Both the position numbers and the translations under genes were made by a program. Below are positions 9,182 to 18,470 of a stretch of 64,000 bases of DNA, piece after piece. This DNA comes from Paenimyroides tangerinum (GTDB taxonomy: Bacteria > Bacteroidota > Bacteroidia > Flavobacteriales > Flavobacteriaceae): positions 62,001-126,000 of the forward strand of contig NZ_RQVQ01000001.1 in assembly GCF_003865405.1 (NCBI RefSeq). The letters are read 5' to 3'. The notes under the pieces were generated by a model. It did not search any database and was not told the DNA's origin. It saw only the letters and a list, made by a program, of their open reading frames with translations. The first letter of the stretch is position 1; every line of letters starts with the position of its first letter.

Positions 9182-10279
9182 TTAATAAGAATTTACAACC
9201 TCAATGATTTTAGCAATTTCTTCGTTTGTCAACATCGGATGTAACGGAATGCTCACAATTTGATTATGAATTTGTTCAGAAACAGGAAAAATCAAATGAT
9301 GAAATTCACTCATTGCTTCTTGTTTATGCGGCGCAACCGGATAATGAATCAAGGTTTGAATTCCGTTTTTCAACATAAATAATTGAAAGTTTTCTCTATC
9401 TTCTAAACGAAGCGTAAAAACATGAAAAACATGATTTTCAGAACCGTCATAAAAAGGCAATTTAACTTTCGGATTTACAATTTCTTTTAGATATCGTTTC
9501 GCAATTCCACGACGTTTATCATTATCAAAATCTAAATCTTTTAATTTAATAGAAAGAAAAGCTGCTTGAATATCATCTAAGCGAGAATTTATTCCTTTAT
9601 ATAAATTGTAATATTTCATTTCGGAACCATAATTTCGTAAAGCTCGAATAATTTCTGCCAAAGCAGAATCGTTTGTTGTAATCGCACCGGCATCGCCCAA
9701 AGCTCCCAAATTTTTACCTGGATAAAAACTAAATCCAGCTGCATTTCCAATATTTCCAGCACGTTTTTTATGAGAAATAGCTCCGTGAGCTTGCGCTGCA
9801 TCTTCAACCAAAATCAAACCCATTTCTTTAGAAAAGGTAACAATCTCATCTGCATCGGTGATTTGTCCATACAAATGAACCATCAAAATTCCTTTGGTAT
9901 ATTGAGTCGTTGCTTTTTTAATATTTTCAATCGAAAGATTGTAAGTGTCTAAATTTGTATCAACCAAAATAGGTTTTAATCCCGCATTCTGAATCGCTAA
10001 AATACAAGCAATATAGGTATTTGCGGAAACTAAAATTTCATCACCTTCTTTCAAATCGCCTTTTAAGATATAGGCTTTAAAAATTAAAACTAATGCATCC
10101 AAACCATTTCCAACTCCTATGCTATGTTTTGTTTCACAGAAATGTGCAAAATCACGTTCGAAATCGGATAATTTTTCACCTAAAATATATCTTCCGCTAT
10201 TCAGAAAATTTTGAGTAGCTTCTAAAAATGCAGCGTCGTAAGGTTTATTTATTTTATGTAAATCTAAATATGGAATCAT
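9182..10279 (-). CDS. fdtB: FdtB-like sugar 3-aminotransferase (DegT/DnrJ/EryC1/StrS family)
   Basis: A 365-residue PLP-dependent aminotransferase. The PLP phosphate/ring region [10 protein letters not shown] and the Schiff-base lysine in [16 protein letters not shown] are intact, as is the glycine-rich [10 protein letters not shown]. FdtB and QdtB transaminate dTDP-3-oxo-6-deoxyhexose to the 3-amino sugar using glutamate; the fdtA gene in the same operon makes exactly that substrate. The start ATG overlaps the stop of the upstream FemAB-like gene (ATGA). Family members act on several keto sugars, so the specificity is inferred from the neighbour. Confidence 0.85.
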   Translation of the reverse strand: MIPYLDLHKINKPYDAAFLEATQNFLNSGRYILGEKLSDFERDFAHFCETKHSIGVGNGLDALVLIFKAYILKGDLKEGDEILVSANTYIACILAIQNAGLKPILVDTNLDTYNLSIENIKKATTQYTKGILMVHLYGQITDADEIVTFSKEMGLILVEDAAQAHGAISHKKRAGNIGNAAGFSFYPGKNLGALGDAGAITTNDSALAEIIRALRNYGSEMKYYNLYKGINSRLDDIQAAFLSIKLKDLDFDNDKRRGIAKRYLKEIVNPKVKLPFYDGSENHVFHVFTLRLEDRENFQLFMLKNGIQTLIHYPVAPHKQEAMSEFHHLIFPVSEQIHNQIVSIPLHPMLTNEEIAKIIEVVNSY

Positions 10280-11253
10280 AAATACAAATGGTCTAATTTT
10301 GAAAAACTTTTTGTTTCGAATTTATAAAATTCTTGGATTGCAGAACGAGCACCGAATTTTTCCTTCCAGAAAAGCAATCCTTTATTAATATTTCGCCCAT
10401 GATTTTCATTTGAAATTCCAAAATCAAAATATTTTTTTTCGTTCTTAAAATATTCAATTAAAGATAAATGTAAAAAATCAAGAACACCTTCATTTGCGAT
10501 ATCTTTATTCAAACTTATATATTGAGAATGTACTACATTTTTTGAAATAAATAAAGTTGTTCCTCCAAGAATTTTTCCTTCCTCAGAAAACACGTTAATT
10601 TGTCTAATATTTTCAGGAAATAAATTTTTTAAATATAAAATTTCTTTTAAAGAATGAACCGGTTTTGTTTGAAAAGTATTCTTCAAATTTGGTTCTAAAA
10701 TTTCATTCCAAAACAAATCAAAATTACCATCATAATCAATTTTATGATTTTTCTTTACAGAAATATTAAAATCTCGTTTAACCGATTTAGATATATGAAA
10801 GCTTTCTGACAAATTGATTACAGAACAAATATCTTTACGATAAATTTCAGCATCTAAAACAAATTGTAAATACTTGATTTCATCAGAAAATTGATTGGTA
10901 TAAAAACTCGGTATATCCTTAATATATAAATGAGTAAAATTAAAACCCTCTAAAAACTGAAGTACATTTTGGAAAATCAAAACAAAATCAGTCGAACGTA
11001 ATCTTTCAGAAACGATTAAACCTCCGTAAGTGAGACCTTGATGTGAATAAATTTCATTATCAACTATGTTTGCAGGCAAAACAGCTACTAATTTTTCATC
11101 CTTAAAAACAAGAAGTGAAAAATCAATAAATCGATCGCCATGATATTCCATAAAATTTCGATGAAACAAAAAAGTCCCATTCTTACTTTTGGAAATAAAA
11201 TCATTCCAAATCTCAAAAAAATCAATGCTGTATTTTCGTATTTCGAAACTCAA
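10276..11253 (-). CDS. FemAB/GNAT-like acyltransferase at the head of the amino-sugar operon
   Basis: The 325-residue product looks like the FemAB-type double GNAT fold: an N-terminal [20 protein letters not shown] segment, a central hydrophobic [10 protein letters not shown], and in the second half [11 protein letters not shown] and [12 protein letters not shown], which resemble the acceptor/CoA or aminoacyl-tRNA side of these enzymes. It is the first gene of the operon and overlaps fdtB by four bases. Fdt and Qdt pathways end with N-acetylation, and no standard FdtC/QdtC is present, so this protein may do that job; this is inference. The only plausible start is TTG at 11253, since an in-frame stop lies 15 bases upstream. 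Confidence 0.65.
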   Translation of the reverse strand: MSFEIRKYSIDFFEIWNDFISKSKNGTFLFHRNFMEYHGDRFIDFSLLVFKDEKLVAVLPANIVDNEIYSHQGLTYGGLIVSERLRSTDFVLIFQNVLQFLEGFNFTHLYIKDIPSFYTNQFSDEIKYLQFVLDAEIYRKDICSVINLSESFHISKSVKRDFNISVKKNHKIDYDGNFDLFWNEILEPNLKNTFQTKPVHSLKEILYLKNLFPENIRQINVFSEEGKILGGTTLFISKNVVHSQYISLNKDIANEGVLDFLHLSLIEYFKNEKKYFDFGISNENHGRNINKGLLFWKEKFGARSAIQEFYKFETKSFSKLDHLYL

Positions 11254-11339
11254 AAAGTGTGTATTTTAAACGGTTTTACAAATATCTAAACTAAATAACG
11301 TAAAAACAATCACATTTCATACGAAAGGTTAATTATTTT

Positions 11340-11370
11340 TTGTTGTTGAAATAGTATTCTCGTATATTTG
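11340..11370 (+). promoter_or_regulatory. thrS promoter
   Basis: TTG at 11340-11342 and TATATTTG at 11363-11370 are separated by 20 bases, the arrangement of the Bacteroidetes primary sigma promoter (TTG, N19-21, TAnnTTTG). The ATG of thrS is 23 bases downstream. Confidence 0.75.
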
Positions 11371-11393
11371 CAGTCATTATATACAACGTACTT

Positions 11394-13340
11394 ATGATAA
11401 AAATAACATTACCAGACGGTTCAGTAAAAGAGTTCGCTTCAGGCGTAACTCCACACGAAGTCGCTTTGAGTATAAGCGAAGGTTTAGCGAGAAATGTAAT
11501 ATCTGCAAGTTTTAATGGAACGACCATTGAGACAGCTACTCCTTTAACCACCGATGGTAGTTTAGTTTTATACACGTGGAATGATGCAGAAGGTAAAAAA
11601 GCTTTTTGGCACTCAACTTCACACGTAATGGCGCAAGCTTTAGAAGAAAAATTCCCTGGAATCAAATTAACAATCGGACCAGCAATTGAAAATGGTTTTT
11701 ATTACGATGTTGATTTTGGAGACAAGCGTATTACAGATGCTGATTTCAAAGACATTGAAGACCGCGTTTTAGTAATTGCAAAAGAAAAACACGAATTTAA
11801 AATGCGTTCTGCATCAAAAGCAGAAGCTTTAGAATTATATAAAGACAACGAATATAAAACGGAATTAATTACAAATCTAGAAGACGGAACAATTTCTTTC
11901 TGTGACCATTCTACATTTACCGATTTATGTCGCGGTGGACATATCCCAAACACAGGAATCATCAAAGCAATGAAAATTCTTTCTGTTGCAGGTGCTTATT
12001 GGAGAGGAGATGAAAAAAACAAACAGTTAACTCGTGTTTATGGAATTTCGTTCCCTAAACAAAAAGATTTGACTGATTATTTATTATTATTAGAAGAAGC
12101 AAAACGTCGTGACCACAGAAAATTAGGTAAAGAACTAGAACTTTTCCATTTCTCACAACGAGTTGGACAAGGCTTACCTTTATGGTTACCTAAAGGAGCT
12201 GCGTTACGTGACCGTTTAGAGCAATTTTTGAAAAAAGCTCAGAAAAAAATGGGTTACGAACAAGTTGTAACTCCACATATTGGGCAAAAAGAACTTTACG
12301 AAACTTCTGGACATTACGCAAAATACGGAGCAGATAGTTTCCAACCAATTCATACTCCAGCAGAGGGAGAAGAATTTTTATTAAAACCAATGAATTGCCC
12401 TCACCATTGTGAGATTTACAATGCAAAACCTTGGTCTTATAAGGATTTACCTAAACGTTATGCTGAATTCGGAACTGTTTATCGTTACGAACAATCTGGA
12501 GAATTACACGGTTTAACTCGTGTTCGCGGATTTACTCAAGATGATGCTCACATTTTCTGTACACCAGACCAATTAGACACAGAATTCAAAAAAGTAATTG
12601 ATTTAGTTCTTTATGTTTTTGGTTCGTTAGGATTTGAAAACTTTACAGCACAAGTATCTGTTCGTGATTTAAACAATCCTGACAAATACATTGGTAATAT
12701 TGAAAATTGGGAAAAAGCAGAGCAAGCAATTATCAATGCAGCTAAAGACAAAGGTTTAAATTATGTTATTGAAAGTGGAGAAGCAGCTTTCTATGGACCA
12801 AAATTAGACTTTATGGTTAAAGATGCATTAGGTAGAAGTTGGCAGCTTGGAACCATTCAAGTTGATTACAATCTACCAGAACGTTTTGACTTAACTTACA
12901 AAGGTTCAGATGATAAATTACACAGACCTGTAATGATTCACCGTGCTCCTTTCGGTTCAATGGAACGTTTTATAGCAATTTTATTAGAGCACACAGCAGG
13001 AAATTTCCCTTTGTGGCTAATGCCTGAGCAAGTTATCATACTTTCTTTAAGTGAGAAATATGAAAATTATGCAAAAAAAGTTTTAAATTTGTTAGAAAAT
13101 GACGAAATTCGCGCTCTAGTTGATAACCGAAACGAAACTATCGGTAAGAAAATTAGAGAAGCAGAAGTTCAAAAATACCCATTTATGCTTATCATCGGAG
13201 AAGAAGAAGAGAAAAATGGTACAGTTTCTGTAAGAAAACACGGTGATGCTGGAAAATCTAACATCACGATGAAAATTGAAGAATTTATTTCATTCATACA
13301 AGAAGAAGTAAGCAAAACAGTTCGTTCATTAGAAGTTTAA
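11394..13340 (+). CDS. thrS: Threonyl-tRNA synthetase
   Basis: Full-length 648-residue ThrRS. It opens with the TGS domain ([17 protein letters not shown]), continues with the editing domain ([13 protein letters not shown] and the [10 protein letters not shown] zinc/editing motif), then the class II catalytic core with the zinc ligands in [25 protein letters not shown] and [13 protein letters not shown], and ends with an anticodon-binding domain. It charges tRNA-Thr in the cytoplasm. It heads the thrS-infC-rpmI-rplT translation cluster found in many bacteria, with a good promoter just upstream. Confidence 0.97.
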   Translation: MIKITLPDGSVKEFASGVTPHEVALSISEGLARNVISASFNGTTIETATPLTTDGSLVLYTWNDAEGKKAFWHSTSHVMAQALEEKFPGIKLTIGPAIENGFYYDVDFGDKRITDADFKDIEDRVLVIAKEKHEFKMRSASKAEALELYKDNEYKTELITNLEDGTISFCDHSTFTDLCRGGHIPNTGIIKAMKILSVAGAYWRGDEKNKQLTRVYGISFPKQKDLTDYLLLLEEAKRRDHRKLGKELELFHFSQRVGQGLPLWLPKGAALRDRLEQFLKKAQKKMGYEQVVTPHIGQKELYETSGHYAKYGADSFQPIHTPAEGEEFLLKPMNCPHHCEIYNAKPWSYKDLPKRYAEFGTVYRYEQSGELHGLTRVRGFTQDDAHIFCTPDQLDTEFKKVIDLVLYVFGSLGFENFTAQVSVRDLNNPDKYIGNIENWEKAEQAIINAAKDKGLNYVIESGEAAFYGPKLDFMVKDALGRSWQLGTIQVDYNLPERFDLTYKGSDDKLHRPVMIHRAPFGSMERFIAILLEHTAGNFPLWLMPEQVIILSLSEKYENYAKKVLNLLENDEIRALVDNRNETIGKKIREAEVQKYPFMLIIGEEEEKNGTVSVRKHGDAGKSNITMKIEEFISFIQEEVSKTVRSLEV

Positions 13341-13372
13341 CCGCTTGTTAACAAGCATAAATACATAACACC

Positions 13373-13927
13373 ATAGCTTTAAATAATAGAAGAGGATATA
13401 CTCCTCGAGTTGAAAAGAAAGACGCGCACAGAACAAATGGCGCGATTAGAGTTCCAGAAGTTCGTCTTGTTGGAGATAATGTTGAACCAGGAGTTTTCAG
13501 AACATCCGTAGCACAGCAAATGGCTGAAGATATGGAGTTGGATTTAGTTGAAATTTCACCTAATGCAGAACCACCTGTTTGTAAAATTATCGATTACAAG
13601 AAGTTCCTTTACGAACAGAAGAAGCGTGATAAAATGTTGAAAGCTAAATCAACTCAAATTACTGTAAAAGAGATTCGCTTTGGACCTCAAACAGACGAGC
13701 ATGATTATGAATTTAAAAGGAAAAACGCTGAAAAATTCTTAAAAGACGGAGCTAAATTAAAAGCATTTGTATTCTTTAAAGGACGTTCTATTATCTATAA
13801 AGAACAAGGACAAATTTTATTGTTACGTTTGGCACAAGATTTAGAAGAGCTAGGAAAAGTAGAAGCTATGCCTTTACTTGAAGGAAAAAGAATGACTATG
13901 TATATTGCTCCTAAAAAGAAAAAATAA
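13373..13927 (+). CDS. infC: Translation initiation factor IF-3, apparent ATA start
   Basis: Homology to IF-3 runs well upstream of the first ATG (13520). In the same frame the sequence reads [10 protein letters not shown], then [20 protein letters not shown], the conserved N-domain, so the gene must begin near 13373. An in-frame TAA at 13358 leaves no ATG, GTG or TTG; the codon before ALNNRRG is ATA. Non-AUG starts (AUU, AUC, AUA) are known for infC because IF-3 itself discriminates against them, giving autoregulation. From 13373 the protein has 184 residues, normal for IF-3, with the C-domain [18 protein letters not shown] intact. It lies 32 bases after thrS. Confidence 0.92.
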   Translation: MALNNRRGYTPRVEKKDAHRTNGAIRVPEVRLVGDNVEPGVFRTSVAQQMAEDMELDLVEISPNAEPPVCKIIDYKKFLYEQKKRDKMLKAKSTQITVKEIRFGPQTDEHDYEFKRKNAEKFLKDGAKLKAFVFFKGRSIIYKEQGQILLLRLAQDLEELGKVEAMPLLEGKRMTMYIAPKKKK

Positions 13928-13951
13928 ATTACTTTTTTCAAAAAAAGTAAT
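13928..13951 (+). other. AU-rich hairpin between infC and rpmI
   Basis: ATTACTTTTTT is followed by its exact complement AAAAAAGTAAT after a two-base loop, forming an 11-bp stem directly after the infC stop codon. There is no run of T after it, so it is not a standard terminator. It may affect mRNA processing or stability between infC and the ribosomal protein genes. Confidence 0.45.
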
Positions 13952-13997
13952 CATTTATAATATTGTTAAGTAAGATAACATAAATACCTAGGAAGAC

Positions 13998-14195
13998 ATG
14001 CCTAAAATGAAAACTAAATCTAGTGCTAAGAAACGTTTTAAAGTTACTGGTTCTGGAAAATTAAAAAGAAAGCACGCTTTTAAAAGTCACATCTTGACTA
14101 AAAAATCTAAAAAGCGCAAGTTAGCTTTAACTCACTCAGCTTTGGTTCACAAATCTGACGTTAGAAGCATCAAAGAACAATTAAGAATAATGTAA
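13998..14195 (+). CDS. rpmI: 50S ribosomal protein bL35
   Basis: A 65-residue, strongly basic protein beginning [20 protein letters not shown], the signature of bL35, with [20 protein letters not shown] following. It is a component of the large ribosomal subunit. Position between infC and rplT is the conserved order, and length matches the family. Confidence 0.97.
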   Translation: MPKMKTKSSAKKRFKVTGSGKLKRKHAFKSHILTKKSKKRKLALTHSALVHKSDVRSIKEQLRIM

Positions 14196-14305
14196 TCGTT
14201 CTTTCGGTTAAAAACAATTAAAAAATAACCCTGGAGTGGGCAGATTAAAATTAATCGATAAGTAACTTAAAATTAAGTTCGCCTTACTACAAAAACATCA
14301 AAATT

Positions 14306-14650
14306 ATGCCAAGATCAGTAAATTCAGTTGCTAAAAGAGCAAGAAGAAAAAGAATTTTGAAGCAAGCCAAAGGTTTCTTCGGAAGACGTAAAAACGTTTG
14401 GACAGTAGCTAAAAACGCGGTAGAAAAAGCAATGTCTTACGCTTACCGCGATAGAAAACAAAAGAAAAGAAATTTCCGTGCTTTATGGATTATGCGTATC
14501 AACGCTGGAGCTCGTTTACATGGAATGTCTTATTCTCAATTCATGGGGAAAGTTAAAGCTAATAACATCGAGTTAAACCGTAAAGTTTTAGCTGATTTAG
14601 CAATGAACCACCCTGAAGCTTTCACAGCTATCGTTAATAAAATTAAATAA
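14306..14650 (+). CDS. rplT: 50S ribosomal protein bL20
   Basis: A 114-residue basic protein beginning [20 protein letters not shown], with [10 protein letters not shown] and the [18 protein letters not shown] segment of bL20. It binds 23S rRNA early in large-subunit assembly. In some other bacteria bL20 also represses its own operon through an mRNA structure; the 110-base rpmI-rplT gap here could hold such a site, but I see no convincing structure. A strong terminator follows. Confidence 0.97.
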   Translation: MPRSVNSVAKRARRKRILKQAKGFFGRRKNVWTVAKNAVEKAMSYAYRDRKQKKRNFRALWIMRINAGARLHGMSYSQFMGKVKANNIELNRKVLADLAMNHPEAFTAIVNKIK

Positions 14651-14687
14651 ACGTTTTGTAAAACCTGTTTATCTTACTTAATATATA

Positions 14688-14719
14688 AAACCTATTCATT
14701 TATTTGGATAGGTTTTTTT
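14688..14719 (+). terminator. Rho-independent terminator after rplT
   Basis: AAACCTATTC (14688-14697) pairs with GGATAGGTTT (14706-14715) around an 8-base loop and is followed by a T run. It ends the thrS-infC-rpmI-rplT transcript. Confidence 0.85.
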
Positions 14720-14787
14720 ATAAAGAATAGTTATAGTGCTATCAATTTTTTAGCAATCCTTAACTGTTTTAAACACTAACTTATCTT

Positions 14788-14795
14788 TATATTTG
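14788..14795 (+). promoter_or_regulatory. dapD -7 promoter element
   Basis: TATATTTG fits TAnnTTTG and lies 18 bases before the dapD ATG, just after the rplT terminator. No -33 TTG is evident at the usual distance. Confidence 0.55.
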
Positions 14796-14812
14796 TATAA
14801 ATAATTGAATAG

Positions 14813-15628
14813 ATGGAAAACTTAAAACAAATCATTGAACAAGCTTGGGAAAATCGTGAGCTTTTAAAAGAAGAAACAACTCAAAACACAATTAGAGAAG
14901 TTATTGATTTAATTGACAATGGGAAATTAAGAACTGCTGAACCGATTGATGGTGGATGGCAAATTAATGAATGGGTTAAGAAAGCTGTTGTAATGTACTT
15001 CCCTATTCAAAAAATGGAAACATTAGAAGCTGGTATTTTTGAATATCACGATAAAATGCCTTTGAAAAGAAATTATGCTGAGAAAGGAATTCGTGTTGTA
15101 CCAAATGCAGTTGCCCGTCACGGAGCATATATTTCTTCTGGTGTAATTTTAATGCCTTCTTATGTAAATATTGGTGCTTATGTTGACGAAGGAACAATGG
15201 TTGACACTTGGGCTACAGTTGGTTCTTGTGCTCAAATTGGTAAAAACGTTCACTTATCTGGTGGTGTTGGAATTGGTGGCGTTTTAGAACCTTTACAAGC
15301 ATCTCCAGTTATTATTGAAGACAATGCTTTCATCGGTTCACGTTGTATCGTAGTTGAAGGTGTTCGTGTTGGAAAAGAAGCTGTTTTAGGAGCGAATGTA
15401 GTATTGACAGCATCAACTAAAATCATAGATGTTACAGGTGAAACTCCAGTTGAAATGAAAGGATATGTTCCTGAGCGCTCGGTTGTAATTCCTGGTTCTT
15501 ATACTAAAAAATTCGCAGCTGGTGAATATCAAGTTCCTTGCGCATTAATCATCGGACAACGTAAACCGTCTACAGATTTAAAAACTTCTTTAAACGACGC
15601 GTTAAGAGAATATAACGTAGCAGTATAA
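14813..15628 (+). CDS. dapD: Tetrahydrodipicolinate N-succinyltransferase
   Basis: A 271-residue enzyme with the DapD layout: an N-terminal helical domain (about 1-95, including DGGWQINEWVKKAV), then a left-handed beta-helix of hexapeptide repeats (VNIGAYVDEGTMVDTWATVG, IEDNAFIGSRCIVVEGVRVG), and a C-terminal cap. It transfers succinyl from succinyl-CoA to tetrahydrodipicolinate in the succinylase route to meso-diaminopimelate and lysine, so it feeds peptidoglycan synthesis. It has its own promoter element and terminator and appears monocistronic. Confidence 0.96.
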   Translation: MENLKQIIEQAWENRELLKEETTQNTIREVIDLIDNGKLRTAEPIDGGWQINEWVKKAVVMYFPIQKMETLEAGIFEYHDKMPLKRNYAEKGIRVVPNAVARHGAYISSGVILMPSYVNIGAYVDEGTMVDTWATVGSCAQIGKNVHLSGGVGIGGVLEPLQASPVIIEDNAFIGSRCIVVEGVRVGKEAVLGANVVLTASTKIIDVTGETPVEMKGYVPERSVVIPGSYTKKFAAGEYQVPCALIIGQRKPSTDLKTSLNDALREYNVAV

Positions 15629-15637
15629 TATAACTCT

Positions 15638-15672
15638 AAAATCCATTTTTAAATTTAAAATGGATTTTTTTT
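15638..15672 (+). terminator. Rho-independent terminator after dapD
   Basis: AAAATCCATTTT (15638-15649) pairs perfectly with AAAATGGATTTT (15657-15668), followed by further T residues. It begins 10 bases after the dapD stop. Confidence 0.85.
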
Positions 15673-15728
15673 ATTTATTTTTGGTTTAATATTTTTTTAA
15701 GTACAATTTTGTCATTCATTAAAAAGCT

Positions 15729-17582
15729 ATGAATAAACCCAAAAATACACTAACCTTATTCTTACAAAGATTTCTTTTACTAATTATAATTTATCAACTT
15801 ATTCGAATTGGATTTTACTTCTATAACCAATCTTTTTTCCAAGAAATAAATTTAAAAATTTTCCTTGGCGGATTAATCTTCGATTTGGCAATACTAGGTT
15901 ACATCAATATAATATTTGTAATTTTACACTTAGTTCCAGGGAAATTTCAAGAAAATAAAAAATATCAAAATTTTCTTTTTTATAGTTTCTTCATAATTAA
16001 TGGAATTATATTAAGTACCAATTTTATCGATTACGAATATTTTCGATTTATTGGAAGACGAAGTTCGTTTTCAATAATTACTGCCGAAGGTATGTCAAAT
16101 GAAATTGGAGGTTTACTTATTTCATACATTAAAGATTATTGGCAAATTCCAATTATGATGATTATTTCGCTATTCACATTTTGGCTTTGCTTAAAAAAAA
16201 TTAAATACCAAACCGTAAAAACATTTTCAAAAATAGGTAATTATGTAACTTTATTATTTGTCGTTGGTTTACTTTTTATAGCTGGTAGAGGAATTGGTAG
16301 AAAACCAATAAGTTTGGTAGATGCAACAAATTATGGACCAATCGGAAGTTCTGCTTTAGTTTTAAACACGCCTTTTTCGATAATGAAAACACTAAGCAAA
16401 AAAGAAAATCTCAAAGAAATAAAATATTTTAGTGAAGCAGAAGCCAAATCTATATTTAATCCAATTCAAACATTTTCGTATCCAGAATTTAACAAAAAAA
16501 ATGTAGTCCTAATTATTTTAGAAAGTTTCGGAAACGAAAATATACAACGTGGACAAACTCCATTTTTAGATTCTTTGATTCAAAAAAGTTATTATTTTAA
16601 AAATGCTTTTGCAAACGGAAAATTATCAATAGATGCCGTTCCGTCAACTATTTCAAGTATTCCTGGATTAATGAATAAAAGTATTATTTCGTCAAATTAC
16701 GCTTTAAACGAAGTCAACGGATTACCTAAAATTTTAAAAGAAAATGGTTATGAGACTTCATTTTTCCATGGCGCATTTAACGGAAGTCAAAATTTTGATA
16801 AGTATGCAAATGTTGCGGGATTTGATACTTATTATGGAAAAGATGAATATATTGGACCTAAATCATTTGATGGAAAATGGGGCGTATTCGATGAAGATTT
16901 CATGCAGTTTTTTGCTAAGGAAATAAACAACTTCAAACAACCTTTTTTCACTACATTATTTACCGTTTCTTCCCATGCACCGTTTACAATTCCAGAAAAA
17001 TACAAAAATAAATTTCCTAAAGGAACAACCGAAATTCATGAATCAATTGCTTATACCGATTTTGCTTTAAAAGAATTTTTTAAAACAGCCGAAAAAATGC
17101 CTTGGTATGAAAATACAATTTTTGTGATAACATCAGACCATACGTCATCAACTGGCGAAGAACTTCAATACAAAAACAATGTAGGAAAATTTAGAATTCC
17201 GATTTTATTTTACGTCCCAAATGATGAATCCATGATTGCAGTAGATGAAAAAAATTTCCAACAAATTGATATTCTACCAAGCTTAATGGACTATTTACAA
17301 TTGAATACTAAAATTATATCTTACGGGAAATCTTACAAATCAAAAGATGATTATGTAGTGAATTATTTAGATAATGTTTATAATTTAGAAATGGGCGATT
17401 TTTATTTAGCTTTTGACGGAACAAAAACTTTAGGTCTTTATAATTGGAAAACTGACCCATTGTTAAAAGAAAATTTATCCGATAAAAATCCTGAAAATAA
17501 ACAAAAAATGGAACGATTTATAAAAGCTTATATTCAGTCGTTTAATCATCGAGTTTCTAAAAATCAACTTACTGTTAAATAA
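15729..17582 (+). CDS. LTA-synthase-like membrane phosphotransferase (alkaline-phosphatase superfamily)
   Basis: A 617-residue protein with about five N-terminal membrane helices (roughly residues 10-190) and a large periplasmic sulfatase-fold domain. In that domain VLIILESFGNE provides the metal-ligand glutamate E265, ANGKLSIDAVPS places serine 300 where LtaS-type enzymes carry the threonine nucleophile, and ITSDHTSS supplies the later metal-binding Asp-His pair. The CxPxR formylglycine motif of true sulfatases is absent. Gram-negative members transfer phosphoglycerol or phosphoethanolamine to periplasmic glycans or lipids; the substrate here is unknown, but the adjacent lipopolysaccharide-core genes suggest an envelope glycan. 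Confidence 0.85.
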   Translation: MNKPKNTLTLFLQRFLLLIIIYQLIRIGFYFYNQSFFQEINLKIFLGGLIFDLAILGYINIIFVILHLVPGKFQENKKYQNFLFYSFFIINGIILSTNFIDYEYFRFIGRRSSFSIITAEGMSNEIGGLLISYIKDYWQIPIMMIISLFTFWLCLKKIKYQTVKTFSKIGNYVTLLFVVGLLFIAGRGIGRKPISLVDATNYGPIGSSALVLNTPFSIMKTLSKKENLKEIKYFSEAEAKSIFNPIQTFSYPEFNKKNVVLIILESFGNENIQRGQTPFLDSLIQKSYYFKNAFANGKLSIDAVPSTISSIPGLMNKSIISSNYALNEVNGLPKILKENGYETSFFHGAFNGSQNFDKYANVAGFDTYYGKDEYIGPKSFDGKWGVFDEDFMQFFAKEINNFKQPFFTTLFTVSSHAPFTIPEKYKNKFPKGTTEIHESIAYTDFALKEFFKTAEKMPWYENTIFVITSDHTSSTGEELQYKNNVGKFRIPILFYVPNDESMIAVDEKNFQQIDILPSLMDYLQLNTKIISYGKSYKSKDDYVVNYLDNVYNLEMGDFYLAFDGTKTLGLYNWKTDPLLKENLSDKNPENKQKMERFIKAYIQSFNHRVSKNQLTVK

Positions 17583-17584
17583 AT

Positions 17585-17616
17585 AAAATCCTATAAAACA
17601 TTCTTTATAGGATTTT
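17585..17616. terminator. Shared terminator between convergent genes
   Basis: AAAATCCTATAAA (17585-17597) pairs exactly with TTTATAGGATTTT (17604-17616). It lies between the LTA-synthase-like gene and the leftward kinase gene and could serve both strands; the T run is stronger on the minus strand. Confidence 0.7.
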
Positions 17617-17624
17617 GACATTTT

Positions 17625-18377
17625 CTAACGTTTAAGTTTTCGTTTTAAATATTTTTTCTTTGCGATTTTTCGTTTAAATTGTTGACTTGATTGCATCAAT
17701 ACATCAAACAATTGTTTTTCATTTACGTTTGATAATTCAGCATATTTCTTAGCAATTACTTTTACCATATGCTTTGAAATCCACATTTTCTTAAAATTAT
17801 CCATTCGTTTTTCAATAGACAAATTTTCAAATTTCATTCGATTTAAATCGATTAAATAAAAATCATACTTAAAATTATCTCTTTTAACAATTAAGGTATT
17901 TCCTGGCGAATGGTCTAAAAAATTTACTTTAGCTTCGTGCAACTTAAAAGTAAACTCAGTAAACTGTTCAATAATTAAATCACGGTCTGGAAACAACGGA
18001 TCGTGAATCAATTCACGAAATGTAAAATCATAATTAATATGATCCGAAATGTAAAAACTTTCGGCAAGTAAACCATTTTTATAATCCTCTGAAAAAGCAA
18101 TCGGATTTGGAGTTAAAATCTTATGTTTCAAAAGATAGTTCGCGTATTCAAAAGAACGCTTCGCTTTTGAAGGACGAAAAAAAGTATAAATCAATCCTTT
18201 AAAGAATCCAAGTTTCGCAAAATACTTTAAGTTCACTTCCTTTCCATCCAAAAAATTAGTTTTAATACTATTTCGGGCACCTTTTACCAAAACTTTTCCT
18301 TGCTTATGATAATTTAAAATCAATTGCTCGATTTCATTTTTTAATGGAAGATATTTTGAATTTATAATTATTTTCAC
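17625..18377 (-). CDS. Kdo/lipopolysaccharide kinase-like protein (KdkA/WaaP family)
   Basis: The 250-residue product resembles small protein-kinase-fold enzymes that phosphorylate lipopolysaccharide core sugars. The catalytic loop is FLDHSPGNTLIV, with Asp and Asn in the expected spacing, followed by the metal-binding Asp in FYLIDLNRMKF. I place the start at GTG 18377 (VKIIINSKY). The frame extends to a TTG at 18425, but that codon lies inside a promoter -7 element. It stands back to back with a GT9 gene, which fits a role in core phosphorylation. The acceptor sugar is unproven. Confidence 0.75.
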   Translation of the reverse strand: MKIIINSKYLPLKNEIEQLILNYHKQGKVLVKGARNSIKTNFLDGKEVNLKYFAKLGFFKGLIYTFFRPSKAKRSFEYANYLLKHKILTPNPIAFSEDYKNGLLAESFYISDHINYDFTFRELIHDPLFPDRDLIIEQFTEFTFKLHEAKVNFLDHSPGNTLIVKRDNFKYDFYLIDLNRMKFENLSIEKRMDNFKKMWISKHMVKVIAKKYAELSNVNEKQLFDVLMQSSQQFKRKIAKKKYLKRKLKR

Positions 18378-18422
18378 TTGTAAATATATTTGGATTGAAA
18401 CTATAAAAAATAGTACTTTGCA

Positions 18423-18430
18423 CAAAGTTA
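18423..18430 (-). promoter_or_regulatory. -7 promoter element of the kinase gene
   Basis: On the minus strand the bases read TAACTTTG, a match to TAnnTTTG, 46 bases upstream of the proposed GTG start. It argues against translation starting at the TTG in the same place. Confidence 0.5.
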
Positions 18431-18470
18431 CGATTTAAGATGTAAGTCGGTAAAAAATGAATTCCTATTT

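Noticed and set aside
13928..13951. Hairpin after infC as a terminator
   Set aside because: No T run follows and essential ribosomal protein genes lie directly downstream; kept only as an unassigned hairpin.
17625..18377. Serine/threonine protein kinase in a signalling or defence role
   Set aside because: The short kinase fold with DHSPGN and IDLNRM, next to a GT9 gene, fits the lipopolysaccharide kinase family better.
18378..18425. Longer N-terminus of the kinase gene from a TTG at 18425
   Set aside because: The codon lies inside a -7 element and the extra residues are hydrophobic and not typical of the family; GTG at 18377 fits better.
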